A stretch of 64,000 nucleotides of DNA from Cannabis sativa (GCF_029168945.1 NC_083604.1:8982812-9046811); one strand, 5' to 3'. Positions 1 to 15,389 are shown, counted from the first letter of the stretch. Numbers and translations: made by a program. Notes: generated by a model from the sequence alone, not told the origin.

Positions 1-1510
1 CATGCTTTCAATATACAACCTTACACCTATAGAAATTATCAAATCCAAAATTTTGGGCCTGCCAATTGGCGATTAGCAACAAAACAATGGCTGGCTAGCT
101 TCTAAATTTTTATTAAGAAATTTATAGAATTAAATAGGAATTTCTAGCTATTTGAGGGATATAAGTAGATGAAAAGAGGTTAGTAGGGTTGTGAATTTTT
201 TTTGTCATTGTAGGAATTCATTAGAATTCATTGGGAGGCTTAAGGGATCCTCAAATTTCCCCTTCTATCTTGTATTTTCTGTGTTTGAGTATCAGTAGAG
301 AAGACTTAATAGCCAATTTCAGATCTGAGTTCCTATCAATTTCATGTTCAATTGAGCAAAAAGAACCAAACAATAAGACATAATACAACAAGTAGAACAT
401 CTATATTTAAATTATGAAGGATTTATATTAGTTGTAAAAGTTTCACATGTCCAATTTCTCAAAAGTGAAATTGGGTGTATCATCTCAAATCATAATTGTA
501 ATATAGAAACCACTGAGCAGTAAATAAACTTGAAACAAATGTCAGAATTAGACAAGTACAAGCCTTTACTGGCGGAATATGACGTGATAAGGACTTATAT
601 AAAACAAAACATAGCACAACACAACAAATGGAGCCATTGATAGAATTTGGGAAAAAGAGCTATCAAAATCCCATAAACAACGAAGAATTAGAAAAATGCA
701 TCATGAATTCACACTGTGTTATGTAAGATTCCATCAATAACTCACCCGGCAAATAAACCAATGAAGACTATCCAACTAGCTATTGAGAAAGTGCCACCAA
801 GTTCTGTTTTCCACTTTTTAACACCTTCGGATCACCCTACACGCCAAAGGAAGCTAATTTAAACCATTAACTCTGGACTCAACAAAAAACACAAAATTAT
901 CACTTTGTGAAACAGAGATTCAGAGGTTAAAAAAAATGTTGAAAGTGGAATTTTTGTGAGGTTTTAAACCCATCCAATTTTTATAATATCCAGAACTAAG
1001 AAATCAGATGAGGAGCAAATACAAGAACAAAGAAAGAACACAACCAGCTTTTACTTGGTTCAGACTGCAATGTGCAATACTATATCCAAGGCAGAAAAAT
1101 CACTTTCTTGTCAATTCAATAAACAAGAAGAATTTTTTACAATTGATTTTCATCAGAGAAGGTTGATGAATTTTCTCTTGTTTTTCAAGAAACAAAGACA
1201 TCCCAATGATCCCAATTACAACCACATGAACTTTCCCCAGAAAGATTCTATCACCCTAAGATCGCTTACAAGAACCTTCTAGTTCTCAGTTTTCATCTGT
1301 CACTTAATCAAAAGTGATTGTATATATAGATAAAGGAGAGGAACTCTTCGCAACGGTAAAATAATGCGAATCTCAAACTTCTATCATTTAATAACCTATC
1401 AACTTGTAACTAAAATTCATATTTATTAGTTCCCAGCAAATAACAATGTTTGTCATATATGGAAAAACTAATGTAACCATAAACTACGTAATAGTTGAAA
1501 AATGAGAAGA
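1..1510. other. Intergenic, no gene seen
   Basis: AT-rich DNA with no recognisable coding region. The only longer open frame (1055-1282 +) opens on a TTG, not an ATG, has low-complexity composition and resembles no family I know. No terminal repeats or RNA genes were recognised. Confidence 0.5.
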
Positions 1511-1860
1511 CTTTTTTTTTAGAATTAGTAACTTTCATACAGATAAAATAATTAGAAGTACAACAGTTAAATAATGTGGAGATTATAGCAACTCATTATC
1601 TAGTCCTAGTACCTTTTCTTTGCTAATTTATGAGCTAAAAGATTAGCTTGTCTTGAAACATAAGCAAGAATGAGACTAAGGAAAGAAGCTCTAATCTCGC
1701 TAACAATATCCTTAGGAGGAGGCATTATTTAGACCACAATCACCTTATAGCTACTTCAGCATATGAAATTGGTAAAGAGATTAACAAACACCACTTGAGA
1801 ATGCAACAAATTTTGGCCTTCAGCAGCAGTGATGAAATAAAATTCCATGAACAAGGCACC
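1511..1860 (-). pseudogene. Degenerate LINE 3' end (RNase H domain relic)
   Basis: Read on the minus strand, about 1620-1720 encodes a stretch ending in the pattern Y-V-S-R-Q-A-N-L-L-A-H-K-L-A, the typical C-terminal end of the RNase H domain (RVT_3) of plant L1-type LINEs. Upstream on the same strand a second piece in another frame reads A-E-G-x-N-L-L-H-S, like the catalytic-Glu helix of that domain. A T-run at about 1511-1519 (an A-run on the minus strand) sits where a LINE poly-A tail belongs. The frame is broken and most of the element is missing, so this is a short dead relic. Boundaries are approximate. Confidence 0.6.
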
Positions 1861-2175
1861 ACTAGTCAGCAAGCACTCGTCCTTCCTTGTTTCTTACTAC
1901 TACTCCAAAATCAATCTTATTCCTTTTTTAATCAATGGCAGCAACAACATCGACTGTAAGCATTAAACAACCTATAAGAGGAAGTTTTTCACACCAGTAA
2001 ATCTTCTAACCGAAATAACGGTCTTGATTAGTAGAGTCACAGCTCATCAAATATTTCACAGTGAAGCCAAGATTTTTTAAAAATTGGTCTAAAGCTTTCT
2101 AAAATTACCAAAAACACAAAAAATTACAAATACACAGAAGCAAAGAAAGAAGAAAGGTGAAGTTGATAACTTACC

Positions 2176-2435
2176 TGCCAATGCCTGGTGGCAAAGGAAA
2201 TATCCAATCTGCTAACCCACCATCTGAGCCATTTTTGGAATCTATGCTTTGGAAGGAAGGTCATTCCCAAATTCCGAACAAGCCAAACAAAATTAGTTAT
2301 TCCAATAGAAGAACCAATCACAAGAGATAAACAATCAAGAAACTTAAGCAAATCAACTATCTCTGTCACCTCTCTAGCATAATACCTCCTGCCTAGCATA
2401 AGCATAAAAGTAGAATTTATAAACCCCAATTCCAT
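2176..2435 (-). other. Unrecognised open frame with a possible splice donor
   Basis: A minus-strand frame opening with ATG at 2435 encodes about 86 residues rich in Leu, Phe and Trp (G-F-I-N-S-T-F-M-L-M-L-G near the start, R-W-W-V-S-R-L-D-I-S-F-A near the end). It runs into a good donor site (CAG/GTAAGT) at 2176/2175. I do not recognise the protein family. It may be one exon of a decayed or captured gene; no convincing further exon was found either side. Low confidence that it is expressed. Confidence 0.25.
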
Positions 2436-3402
2436 GACTTAAACCTTGCCTGTAGTGACCCCTATAATGACTACCTTTCGCCCAAAATAACAGAAATGGA
2501 AAACCAGCAGTGATAATCAAATAAAAATATTAGGATTACCTTAGGTTTCAAGATCCAAGAACAGGTGAATTTCCGATGTTAGTAGCTGAAAAGAAATGTT
2601 ATGGCTGAAAAAGAAAAGCAGCAAAGCTATTCAGTAAGTATTTACCCTTTTGATACTCACCTTCGTAAACATCCCCATTACTGTAAAAACTCTCTCCCAA
2701 TTCTCTTTCAGTTTCATTCTTTCATTTTTATTGAAATTCAAACAATCACAGCCCCATTCAAACAGAACAAAGAATCAAAACAAATCAAATTAATATTTCA
2801 ATAATCCAAACAAAGACCAATTTTAATTTGGAATCCTTACCTCTTATTTTATGGTGAATTAGATTTGAGGTTGTTTATAGATAAGATGATGGTGATTTTA
2901 AAAAAAAAGAACAATGAATATCATTTTTTATGCAGCCCATGGAGTATCAAATCCCCCCTTCCAGATTTGAGATTGTTTATAGATAAATAGAAGTAATTGT
3001 ACTATTTGCTATCAAATTCTTAGAACCAAATTAAGACGCGAGCAATACAACGATGCATACATTATTGTGACATGGTTTACTCTAACGACAATTATTTAAA
3101 ACCAATCAACTTTGAAGATAACAATAGTGGAGTCCTCAAAGTTGAAGGAATTGTCAATTAAACTAGGGAAAACTGAGTAGCCCAGTTTAATAAATACAAA
3201 TTACAATAGACAAGAAAAGGCAGTTCAAGCCTAACATTCTTATCTATTGACTTAAGCGCAGATCAGGGGAAATGGAGAATAATATCTCAGAATCTCACTT
3301 TTTTTTATCCTCCTAAAAACTGATGGTAAAAAATGTCATAAGTTCACACTAGTCGATATGAAGAATCAGCAAAACATGTTAACATACATCTCTTAGTACC
3401 TA
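2436..3402. other. Intergenic, nothing recognised
   Basis: AT-rich sequence between the unrecognised frame and the downstream side of the minus-strand gene at 3403-4392. Part of it (about 3200-3400) probably serves as that gene's 3' untranslated region. No element ends, RNA genes or convincing ORFs. Confidence 0.5.
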
Positions 3403-4392
3403 CTAAATTTCAATACTAAAGGCTTTACCGAGGCAAGTCGATACAATAATAGGCCCTACCAAATCCCCTGCCGCACAGCCTATCCATTGACCAGCTGAAG
3501 GGCGAAATAAAACTGCACCAATTCCAGCTCCAATAGAAGCAAAAACTAGTGATGAACCGCATTTGATTGTAGTAGAAGAAAGCTTCTTTCCAAGAAGTTT
3601 AACTTGTTCTGCTGGCTCGACTTCATCACCCTCTTCTTTTAAATTCAGCAAGCGAGTGATAAATCGGTAAAACTCAATGCCAACTTGAACAGTCCATGAT
3701 GCCGCAACTCCTAGAAGATGTCCTCTGAAAGTCGTTTTGCCAACTCTGAAAAAGAAAACATAAGCAGGCATTCCTCTGCTGGCCTTGCGTGTGGCTGATT
3801 TTGGAACATCTTTTAAGAGTTTCCATGCCATTCGCTGGGAAACATGATGGACAGCCATTCTTTCCAAAATTCTTCTAGTTGTGACAATAGTAGTCTCACG
3901 ACAGATTTGTATTACTGATTTTTTTAAGGGAGCAACATAGTCTACAGGCTGTTCTTCCTGAGATTCCTGCAGGAACTCATCATCATCCGCATCCAAATTC
4001 GTACGAGGCTCCAAAAGTGGTAAATAGAACATTAATAAAGACCGTAAGGAGGTCATCGCTAGTGTCCTAAGCTCAAAAGCCGAAAATAGAGGCTTTAAAT
4101 GAATTCTGTACTCCTTGGTACTGTATCTAAGAGCATCATTCTGAAACAAGTTTTCAGAAGCAGTTTTGAAACTAGTTGCGTAATTATTAGAAAACTCTGC
4201 ACCAGCATCACATTGAACAATTGGTATCCTGAAATAACCAAACAAAGTTTTGTAGGCATAAGGTGTTCCCGCAGCCACAGAGGCGGCGGCAGCAGAGGGA
4301 GCAGCCGTGGCCGGAATAAATCCAGAAGAGTGAGCCGTATATAAACTTGTGTTTTTCCTCAACAGATCCAAGGCTATAGCTATTCCCGCCAT
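3403..4392 (-). CDS. Uncharacterised conserved plant protein, single exon, probably membrane-associated
   Basis: A 329-residue open frame with no introns. The start is taken as the ATG at 4392 (M-A-G-I-A-I-A-L-D); the frame extends two codons further only to a TTG. Visible parts: an Ala/Pro-rich N-terminal stretch (about 25-45), an acidic linker (about residues 130-150, D-A-D-D-D-E-F), a basic central region with R-R-I-L-E-R-M-A-V-H-H-V-S-Q-R-M-A-W that looks like a conserved core, and a Gly/Ala-rich hydrophobic C-terminus (S-I-G-A-G-I-G-A-V-L-F, then G-C-A-A-G-D-L-V-G-P-I-I-V). The C-terminal Gly-rich pair vaguely recalls Tim17/Tim22/Tim23 membrane segments, but I cannot assign it. The intact frame and ordinary codon use argue for a real host gene. 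Function is not known to me. Confidence 0.7.
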   Translation of the reverse strand: MAGIAIALDLLRKNTSLYTAHSSGFIPATAAPSAAAASVAAGTPYAYKTLFGYFRIPIVQCDAGAEFSNNYATSFKTASENLFQNDALRYSTKEYRIHLKPLFSAFELRTLAMTSLRSLLMFYLPLLEPRTNLDADDDEFLQESQEEQPVDYVAPLKKSVIQICRETTIVTTRRILERMAVHHVSQRMAWKLLKDVPKSATRKASRGMPAYVFFFRVGKTTFRGHLLGVAASWTVQVGIEFYRFITRLLNLKEEGDEVEPAEQVKLLGKKLSSTTIKCGSSLVFASIGAGIGAVLFRPSAGQWIGCAAGDLVGPIIVSTCLGKAFSIEI

Positions 4393-4674
4393 TCTCAACT
4401 AACTGAGGAAGGTGAACTGGTCCGTCCGAGAGAGGAAAAGAGCTTCCGTCGCCGTCTCCGTCGCCGTCTGTGAGTGAGGGCAAGGGGAATACAGATCGTA
4501 ATATCGTAAATAGAAGTAAATGTTATTCTTACCTTATTTTGAATTTGACGGGAGAGATTTGAGTGTTTGAATCACATTGCGATGATTTTGATGGAAATTG
4601 TTGATAACAATCGCCGGCTGGATCTCTGTCCTTGAAAAGTGGAGAAGAAGAAGAATCAGGAAGAGCGTATAAAT

Positions 4675-5915
4675 GGAATAAATGCAACAAAAATGGTAAT
4701 TGTGAATGTAATGTCACAATACCCTATAAATAAATTAATAAATTAAGGTTTTAAATGGTAATTGTGAATGTAATATCGGTTGCTGCATCATTCAGATATC
4801 ACTAATACTAGTGAGTTTGAGATTAAGATATGGAAAATTGCATGGAAGCTTCATGTCCCTCCCAAAGTGCACCAACTCATGTGGCGTGCTTTATCTGGTT
4901 GTTTGGCTACTAAGGTTCAACTTACTACCAAACATATTCATCTTGACCAAGTTTGTCCTATGTGTAACCAGGTGCCTGAGACCATTTACCATTTGTTGGT
5001 GCAATGTTCTTTTGCACGGTCTTGTTGGCATCTGTCGGTTCTAGATTTGAGTCATACGCCTATGGAGTCTTTTTGGGATTGGTTTAGCCATATTCTGCTA
5101 CAACACTCATCCACAGCCCAGGAAGAATTGCTTATGGTTCTTTGGGCGATTTGGTATGCCCGAAATGAGGTTGTTTGGCGGGACAAATCAATGTCAGCGG
5201 CGGAGGTTATTTTATTGGCAAGAGTAGTCCTTAATCAATGGAGAAATGCTCAACAAAGGATAATGGGGTCTTTACTTGCTCCTACGGGTTCAAGAGTGGA
5301 TCTAGAGCATTGGGTGAAACCAGTTATGGGAAAGATTAAGGTTAATGTCAATGGTGCAATCTTTGCAAGTGATGGTCGATTTGGAGCGGCAGGGGTGGCC
5401 CGGGATTCTCAGGGTCGATTCATTGAAGGCTTCACAATTTTACGGGTGGGGTGTGTGGATTCGGCTATGGCTGAATTGGTAGGGGTTAAGGAGGCATTGA
5501 GTTGGATAAAGAGGAAACATTGGGGACCGGTTGAAATTGAAACTGATTCTTTGGTTGTTGTCCAGGCAATCCAGAGCACGGTGGAGTTACCTTCTCCTTT
5601 TGGCCTTCAGTTGGCGGTTTGTCGTTCTCTTTTGGCCGATTTGTCGTTAGTCTCAATTAATTTTGTTAAACGTTCTGTAAACAAAGCTGCACATTGTCTT
5701 GCTCGTAGCTCTTGTTTGTATCCAGATCGTATTTTTAGTGAGGATGATGCTCCTGCTAATTTTCTTTCTATTGTAATGGATGAATCTTCTTATTAATAAA
5801 GTTACCATTTTCCTTCAAAAAAAAAAATGTATGATTTCAAAAAATATATATATATATATATTAATAAAATAACCCCGGAATAAATGCATCAAAAATGGTA
5901 ATTGTATCACCAATA
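4675..5915. repeat. Direct repeat flanking the truncated LINE
   Basis: The phrase GAATAAATGCA(A/T)CAAAAATGGTAATTGT occurs at about 4675 and again at about 5878, and shorter pieces (AAATGGTAATTGTGAATGT) recur near 4754 and 6323. The outer pair brackets the LINE insertion but does not abut its ends, so it may be an older local duplication rather than the target-site duplication. Confidence 0.4.
4780..5827 (+). pseudogene. 5'-truncated LINE: RT zinc-binding and RNase H domains with poly-A tail
   Basis: An open frame of about 337 residues contains a zinc-binding RT-associated domain (zf-RVT: W-K-L-H-V-P-P-K-V-H-Q-L-M-W-R, then C-P-M-C-N-Q and the H-L-L-V-Q-C-S-F-A pair) followed by RNase H (G-K-I-K-V-N-V-N-G-A with the first catalytic Asp changed to Asn, then A-E-L-V-G-V-K-E-A with its Glu, E-T-D-S with its Asp, and N-K-A-A-H-C-L-A). 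It stops at 5794-5796, and an 11-base A-run ends at 5827. This is the 3' end of an L1-type retrotransposon; endonuclease and polymerase are absent, as expected from 5' truncation during insertion. The frame is still open, so the insertion is not ancient. Confidence 0.85.
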
Positions 5916-5940
5916 AAATTGGTTATTATATTAAAAAAAA

Positions 5941-6315
5941 AGGGTAAGTACTATTTTAGACCCTATGTTTTGCAAAAGTTACAGATTGGACCATGTATTT
6001 TGTTAAATGACAAAATGGACCTTGTATTTTCTAAAATAGTAAAAATAGGACCCTGAACTTAATTTTTGACAACTTTTTTTTTAATACAACCAACTTGAAG
6101 ACAATGCTTAATACGAACAGATACAAAAAATGTAAACAGTTTTGTCATAGCACTTTTAGATCGGATTATAATTAAACTTTATTTTGACAAAAAATCAATT
6201 CAGGGTCCTATTTGTACTATTTTAAAAAATACAGGGTCCATTTTGTCATTTAACAAAACACAGGGTCCAATTGATAACTTTTATAAAACAGATGGTCCAA
6301 AATGGTATTTACCCT
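5941..6315. mobile_element. Fold-back MITE-like element, 375 bp
   Basis: The first about 120 bp (AGGGTAAGTACTATTTTAGA..., GGACCATGTATTTTGTTAAA) and the last about 150 bp (...TTTAACAAAACACAGGGTCC, ...GGTATTTACCCT) are imperfect inverted complements, with an A/T-rich middle. Ends read AGGGTAAGTACTATTTT and, in reverse complement, AGGGTAAATACCATTTT. It has no coding capacity. This is a non-autonomous inverted-repeat element. Flanks are A-rich, so the target-site duplication cannot be read with certainty. Confidence 0.7.
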
Positions 6316-8302
6316 AAAAAAATGGTAATTGTGAATGTTAGACATTTAGATGTAAAAATTGAGTTATATTTTATAAAATTTAATATGTTATTTAATAATT
6401 ATTAAAAATATAAAATAATAATAATACAAAACTAAAAGTAAAATTTAATTTTTGTATATATGAGAAGGGAATAAATAAATAAATTTTTACATCAAAAGTA
6501 CAAAATGTTAATTTTATTACCAAAATACCACTACACGGTTACCCAAACATTTATACCATTTTCCTTTAATTTTTTACATTTGTACCACATGCATACACAA
6601 TAAATGCTTTGTTGACACGTGAGTGATTGATGTATTACATCAATCTTTCTATATATCATTTCCCTCTTTTTTTTTTTTTCTCTTTTTTTTTCCTTTTATT
6701 TTTCATTTCTTTTCAGTTTTTTTTTTTTAAAAAAAATATTAACCTCCATAGCTAAACACTTCCCCCTCCACGATCCCAACTCGATTTCCCTCTTCTTTTT
6801 GTTCTTCAATTTTTTTCAACTCTCATTACCGAATCCCATAACTGTTTTTCCTCTTTTTATTTTTCTCTTAATCCATATATAAATATGGATGTAACTCGTC
6901 CTTCCCCTATTCAAAAGAAAATTTCTAAAATTGAGTTGAGGAAGATGACTCTGATTTTGCTCCTCCATCGTCGAAACGTGGGTGAGCTCATCCAAAGAAA
7001 AAATCAAAGGTGGTTGCCCAAGAAAAAATTCATCAAGATGATGCTCAAAAAATGATTAACATGGAGCTGGTCTTCGATCTCAGGTTTGTTTTCGGTTTCT
7101 TTTTCGTTTCCCCCCTTTTTGAAATTTTTTTCGTATTTGACATTAGTGTGTTTTGTATTTATCGATTTTACTATTTTAGGTTTTTCATTTTAACATTTCT
7201 TTTAGTTTTATTTGGTTTTTAGGGCTTTTATTTTTTAGTTTAATCTATTTGTTCTTTTTATGAGTTTTTTATTTTCGTTTGTTTAGTCTTAATTTCTGTT
7301 TTATTTTGTTGTTTTTTTTTTTTTTTTTTTTGTTTTTGTTTTTTTTCAGATGTTTTATTGTTTTTCATTTCAGTTTCTTCATTTGATTATTTCTTATTTT
7401 GTAATAGTTTTTTAATAGTGTAAACACATTCTGTATGTATTTTTTTTTTTAATATGTTTTTTGTCTAGTTGTTTCTTGTCCATTTTTATATCATCAATGA
7501 GTAACAATGAGATTTATCATGGATGTTGATGTTCAAAGAGTTTTTCCTGTATTTTAGTTTGTATACAGTTGTTTTGTAGTTTTATTATAGTTTTGCTACT
7601 TGCATATGTTATTTCATTATAAAACTAATATGCAACTATTTGCACAAAACTTACTATGTATAACTGCTATTTTTTGGTCCTCGTCAAATTAAATTCCTGC
7701 ATAATATATAAACTATCATAAAACGATAATGCAACTATAAGACAACCAAAACAAAAAAAATAAACAGACTTATACGTAACTGGTTGTACCTTAATTCGAA
7801 TTTGCTCTACTTATTATGTTTTAAAAAAAATATATTCCACGTTGGAAACCAATAATCAATCAAAATGCAACTGTATATAACGTAGATCTATTATTCATGA
7901 GATTTTTATTAAAAAAAAAAATTTCACAGCATATTGTTTTGGATTCAGTGGGAGCTCCAGATCTGTTTGTTACAGATTTACATTTTATGAATTTGGATTT
8001 CGGTATTAGGGGGAGTTGTTTTGATCGAATAAAACATAAATAAATGTGTAATTTCAGTTTCTTCGCGGTTTTTCTGGTTTTTTTTTCATCATTTTCTGTT
8101 TAGATCATTGCATGTCTTCTTTTCCAGCTAATTTCGCCGAAATTAATGGTTGTATTTCCTTCGTTTTGGTTTTATTTTGGTTGTTTTGCTGTTTTGAAAC
8201 GATCGAGGTATGTTCATCTTCATCGTTCGCTCCGTGCAGCTGGAGGTTTTGTGCATGTGGTATTTTTGTAAATATTTATATGTGGACTGTATAAATATTT
8301 AA
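6316..8302. other. Intergenic with T-rich tracts and an orphan exon-like piece (6885-7083 +)
   Basis: Mostly T-rich low-complexity DNA. At 6885 an ATG follows a TATA-like stretch (CATATATAAATATG). The next about 200 bases read as a charged, Lys/Ser/Asp-rich segment (pieces such as D-D-S-D-F-A-P-P-S-S-K-R and P-K-K-K-S-K-V-V-A-Q-E-K in shifted frames) and end in a donor-like CAG/GTTTGT at 7083/7084. That looks like the first exon of a decayed or captured gene, but the frame is broken by a TGA and I do not recognise the source. Nothing else is supportable. Confidence 0.4.
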
Positions 8303-8314
8303 TGGGCCGGCCCA
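8303..8314. promoter_or_regulatory. Palindromic site II motif (TGGGCCGGCCCA) upstream of RsgA
   Basis: Two GGCCCA motifs face each other in a perfect 12-base palindrome 258 bases upstream of the RsgA start codon. In plants GGCCCA (site II) elements bind TCP factors and are enriched upstream of ribosomal and organelle-biogenesis genes; the assignment here is by motif and position only. Confidence 0.6.
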
Positions 8315-8571
8315 TAGTATTTTTGTAATTTTTTTTTTTTATATTTTTTTTTTCCCCAAAAATAAATAAAAGAGATAACCACGAGGAACGTGTCTTAACA
8401 CCATAAACGACACCGTTTTGATCGTGTCAGTTCTAGACACTATCTGAGTATGCTCGTAATTAAGAGAAAGATATGGGATAGAACGAGACTCTACTTCTTC
8501 ACTGTCTCACTCACTCCTAATAAATTAAAAATCAGAGCCAAATTCCTATTTCGGAAAAAAAAAATATATCA

Positions 8572-11119
8572 ATGGCGATTTCTTCAATTTCCATATTCTG
8601 TCAGCGGAGCAGCGTTCACCTAACCTTGAACAACGTCCTCCGTGGAGGAATCCGATGCTTCTCAATAGCTGCAGCCAAACAGCAACACAATCCAAACAGC
8701 GTATCCAGGAAGCTCCACCAGCAACCAAACAAGAAACTCCTCAGAGCCAAACACACCTTCAAGGACTATTCTTCACTCGCTCCTGTACTTTCTCCTAACG
8801 ACAAACCACCGCTCTCGGACACCCAAGCCATCGGCACCGTCGCCTCCGCTCAAGCCAACTTTATGCGCGTCGTGGTTCAATCCGAACACTCTTTTGGAAG
8901 CTTCGAAGAGGGTTCGGATGATTCTTCTAGAATTGGAGTTGAGTTACTGTGTGTTGTTAAAGCTGTGTTGAAGAAGATTAAGAGGAGGGTTTTGGTTGGG
9001 GATACTGTTTTGGTTGGGTCCATTGATTGGGTGGACCGTAGGGGAATGATCGAGAATGTGTTCCAGAGAAGCTCCGAGATTCTTGATCCTCCAGTAGCCA
9101 ATGTGGACCATTTGCTTGTGCTCTTCTCTTTGGACCAGCCGAAGGTGGAGCCCTTTACGCTCACTAGGTTTTTGGTTGAAGCCGAGTCCACTGGGATTCC
9201 TCTTACGCTCGCTTTGAATAAGGTGGAGCTAGTTGATGAAGAGGTTAGTATTTGGTTATATCTTAATGCTATGTTTTGCTCCTTAATTGATGGAGAACTA
9301 AGACTTGGATACCCAATTAGTGTAATTAATCACATTTGTAGGTCGAGTGGTCAATCCCATACTTGGCTCCAAACCTCATGACTTCGATGGTTCATGGAAT
9401 CTTTGTGCTAGAATTTCATATAGTTATGAAATAATGAGAAAATGCTTTTGACAATAATGTATATTAGAATGAATGAGATTAGCTGAATCTTTTCTATGCT
9501 TTGAAACTAGGGTTCCCACCCTATACTAGGAAACTATAGCAATTGCAATGTAGGTTCCCAGGAGGTTTCTAATGGAGCAAACTAAAAACTTCATGTTTGA
9601 TCATTTGAGCTACCCTTCTTGGGTTAACTGAAATTTTAGTTGCTTGTTTCTGCTCTAATAAGCTTCTAGATGATTCTCGTAGCAAACAAAAGCTTCTAGA
9701 TGACTCTTAGGAGATTACAATGATGTTCAATAAGGTAGTTTATTAGAACCTAAACCCTTGAATCAGAATGGAAGATGGCCTTGTATGCAAGGATAACTTA
9801 AACACAGCTGTTTTAAGATGGGGTGTTTGACCTCAATCGAAGTATTTTTTGGTTCTCTTTGGATTCGATTCTGTGCATTCTATTACTACCTGACATTTGA
9901 TACTAACTTTCGAGGACTATATAGGGTAATCTCTCTAATATTGACGTGCGATTCAATCTGTCTAACGCTGACAACTAGTTATCGATGTTTATTGTGCAAT
10001 ACCATACTTCTATGCAGACAATAGTTTTGTGGCAATCTAAACTGCGAAGCTGGGGATACAAACCAGTGTTTTGCAGTGTTGAATCCAAAGTTGGACTTGA
10101 TTCCCTTGCGTTTATTTTAAGAGATCAAACCACTGTAATTGTGGGTCCAAGTGGAGTTGGAAAGTCTAGCCTGATCAATGCTTTAAGAAACAGCCAACTT
10201 GCTTCAAATGCTACAGACGATAATTGGTTTGATACCGTGAGTAGTATTATCTATTTCTTATTATTTTATTCTTCATATAAGTGATAATGGTAATATCATT
10301 CCCCCATTTCTTCTTATTTGTACTTTCTTTTTTTCTTCTCCAGATTCTAGGAAGCAAATGGTTAGAGGATCAGCGGGTTGGAGAAGTTTCAACAAGAAGT
10401 GGCAGGGGGAAGCATACTACTCGCAATGTTTCCTTACTTCCATTAGCTGGAGGAGGTTATCTTGCTGATACTCCAGGATTTAACCAGCCTAGCTTATTAA
10501 AAGTAACAAAGCAGTCTCTAGCACAAACTTTCCCAGAGGTATGCTTGTTTGTTAGATGCACTTTGTTTCTGGTTTCGGTCTCTTTTGCACCGTTTTCTTA
10601 GCGCAAAATTCAACACACCTGTTTCAGCTGACATGTCTGTATTTCTTCAGGTCCGGAAACTGCTCAATGCCAATGAGCCTGCAAAATGTTCTTTCAATGA
10701 TTGCCTACATCTTGGCGAACCAGGATGCGTTGTCAAAGGGGATTGGGAAAGATATCCATTTTACTTTCAACTCCTTGATGAGATAAGAATTAGGGAGGAA
10801 TTTCAATTAAGGACATTTGGAACCAAAAAAGAAGGTGACGTAAGGTATTTGTCCAAACTTGTTCTTCACAGAAACGTAAAACTCTTGAATTGTGACTGGG
10901 GCAAAGCTTTGTTCAAGTAATGAAATTACTGATTCTGACAGGTACAAGGTGGGAGACAAAGGAGTTCAACAAGCAGAACCGAGGTTGGAACTAAAGAAGC
11001 ATAGGAGACAATCTCGTAAGAGAATTAACCAGTCATTTCTCGATGAATTAGATGAGCTGGATGAGGACGACGAAGATGGCGAAAACTTACTAGACCTGGA
11101 GAATCATTCTGTAAATTGA
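8572..11119 (+). CDS. RSGA1: Circularly permuted GTPase RsgA, ribosomal small-subunit biogenesis (organellar)
   Basis: Five exons fit by eye: 8572-9243, 10018-10236, 10344-10538, 10651-10844, 10942-11119. All use GT-AG junctions, keep phase, and give 485 residues. The order is an N-terminal extension rich in Ser/Arg/Gln (likely organelle transit peptide, about 1-60), an OB-fold region (about 80-170), then the GTPase motifs in permuted order: G4 N-K-V-E (about 215), G1 G-P-S-G-V-G-K-S-S (about 265), G3 D-T-P-G-F (about 335). A zinc-binding C-terminal region follows with C-S-F-N-D-C-L-H-L-G-E-P-G-C, then a Lys/Arg and Asp/Glu-rich tail. RsgA family GTPases act late in 30S maturation; the Arabidopsis homologue At1g67440 (EMB1688, recalled) is essential for embryos. 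Ends convergently with RPL17. Intron 1 is 774 bp with nothing notable. Confidence 0.93.
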
Positions 11120-12101
11120 TCACCTGGGAGTGAAAGACCAAGCATTGTACATAGATACGAAGAAGACCTTGTTTTGTTTGAGAAAAGGAATGCATGCCAC
11201 TCAAGCAAAGTGTGCAATGCAACTGCTAGAGACCAGATCTTGACTCATTATGTTCATAGACCTCAGTACTAATACCTATCCGGTGTTAAACAGAAGAAAC
11301 CAACTCTTTTATTTTCCAATAATAAATTGGGATGCCTTACATAATGCCTTACATAACCTTGTTATGTTCATGCATTTTACTTTTGGATGGCTAACAGAAA
11401 ATAAAATAGCTGAAATGAAATCCGTTGATTTTAAATAATAAAAAGGTGTAATAAAATCAGTTGACACTAGCCTATGTAAAAATGTGTAATAAAATCCATT
11501 ATGTTGGCGAAAAAATATAATATATTTGTACTAAATAAAATATCATTAATAATTATTATTATTACAATAAAAAATGTAATAAAACATATCACTAATGATC
11601 ATGCAAAAAATATTGCATTTAACGCACCATTAAAGCTATTTTAAAATTGCTACCACTTTTATACATTAGAGATGCTCTTATAATTGCGAAATTCCATTAC
11701 ATATTTTCTGCTACGAATTAAAACAATAAATTTCATCCACAGATGATCTTAAAGTCTGGTAGCCTAATCTTAAATCAAGAGCACGTCGTCGTTTAAGCTG
11801 CAACTTCAATTTTAGCTTATTTAATGCTGATTTGGGAAAATGAACCACAACAATATAAACCGAAAAGAAAATGCCAAAAAAGCCGCAAAATATTTGGGTA
11901 AATCTAGATACGCTAACCAAATAAATACTCGTCAAAAATTCTCAATGACATTGAGCTAAACACAAATTGGAAGAACACAGGATGTCTGAAAATTGTCTAG
12001 ATAACATTTAGTTGTAAAAATTTTAAAGCAACAAAAATCCACAAGAGAACAAAAAGAAAAATCTGGTGACCCTCCAAAGTAGATGTAAATTAATGCAACT
12101 C
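11120..12101. other. Convergent intergenic spacer (RsgA and RPL17 3' ends)
   Basis: Spacer between two converging genes. It must hold both 3' untranslated regions; AATAAA-like signals are present on both strands. About 11440-11640 has several repeats of a TGTAATAAAA phrase in AT-rich DNA. No gene or element is recognised. Confidence 0.5.
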
Positions 12102-15310
<3,209 letters not shown>

Positions 15311-15389
15311 GGCTGCCGGCAATGTGCAGCTTCAAACCTCAGTGAAAGGTTTTATAAACTCCCCACAGCAGAGAGATCAATGGAGGCGG

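Noticed and set aside
1055..1282. 75-residue plus-strand open frame
   Set aside because: Opens on a TTG rather than an ATG, low complexity, no family resemblance, no splice or promoter context.
4393..4398. Two-codon upstream extension of the 3403-4392 gene
   Set aside because: The extra first codon is TTG; the ATG at 4392 is the only plausible plant start.
9985..10601. Separate short genes between RsgA exon 1 and exon 4
   Set aside because: These frames are exons 2 and 3 of RsgA running into introns; the permuted GTPase motifs join them into one gene.
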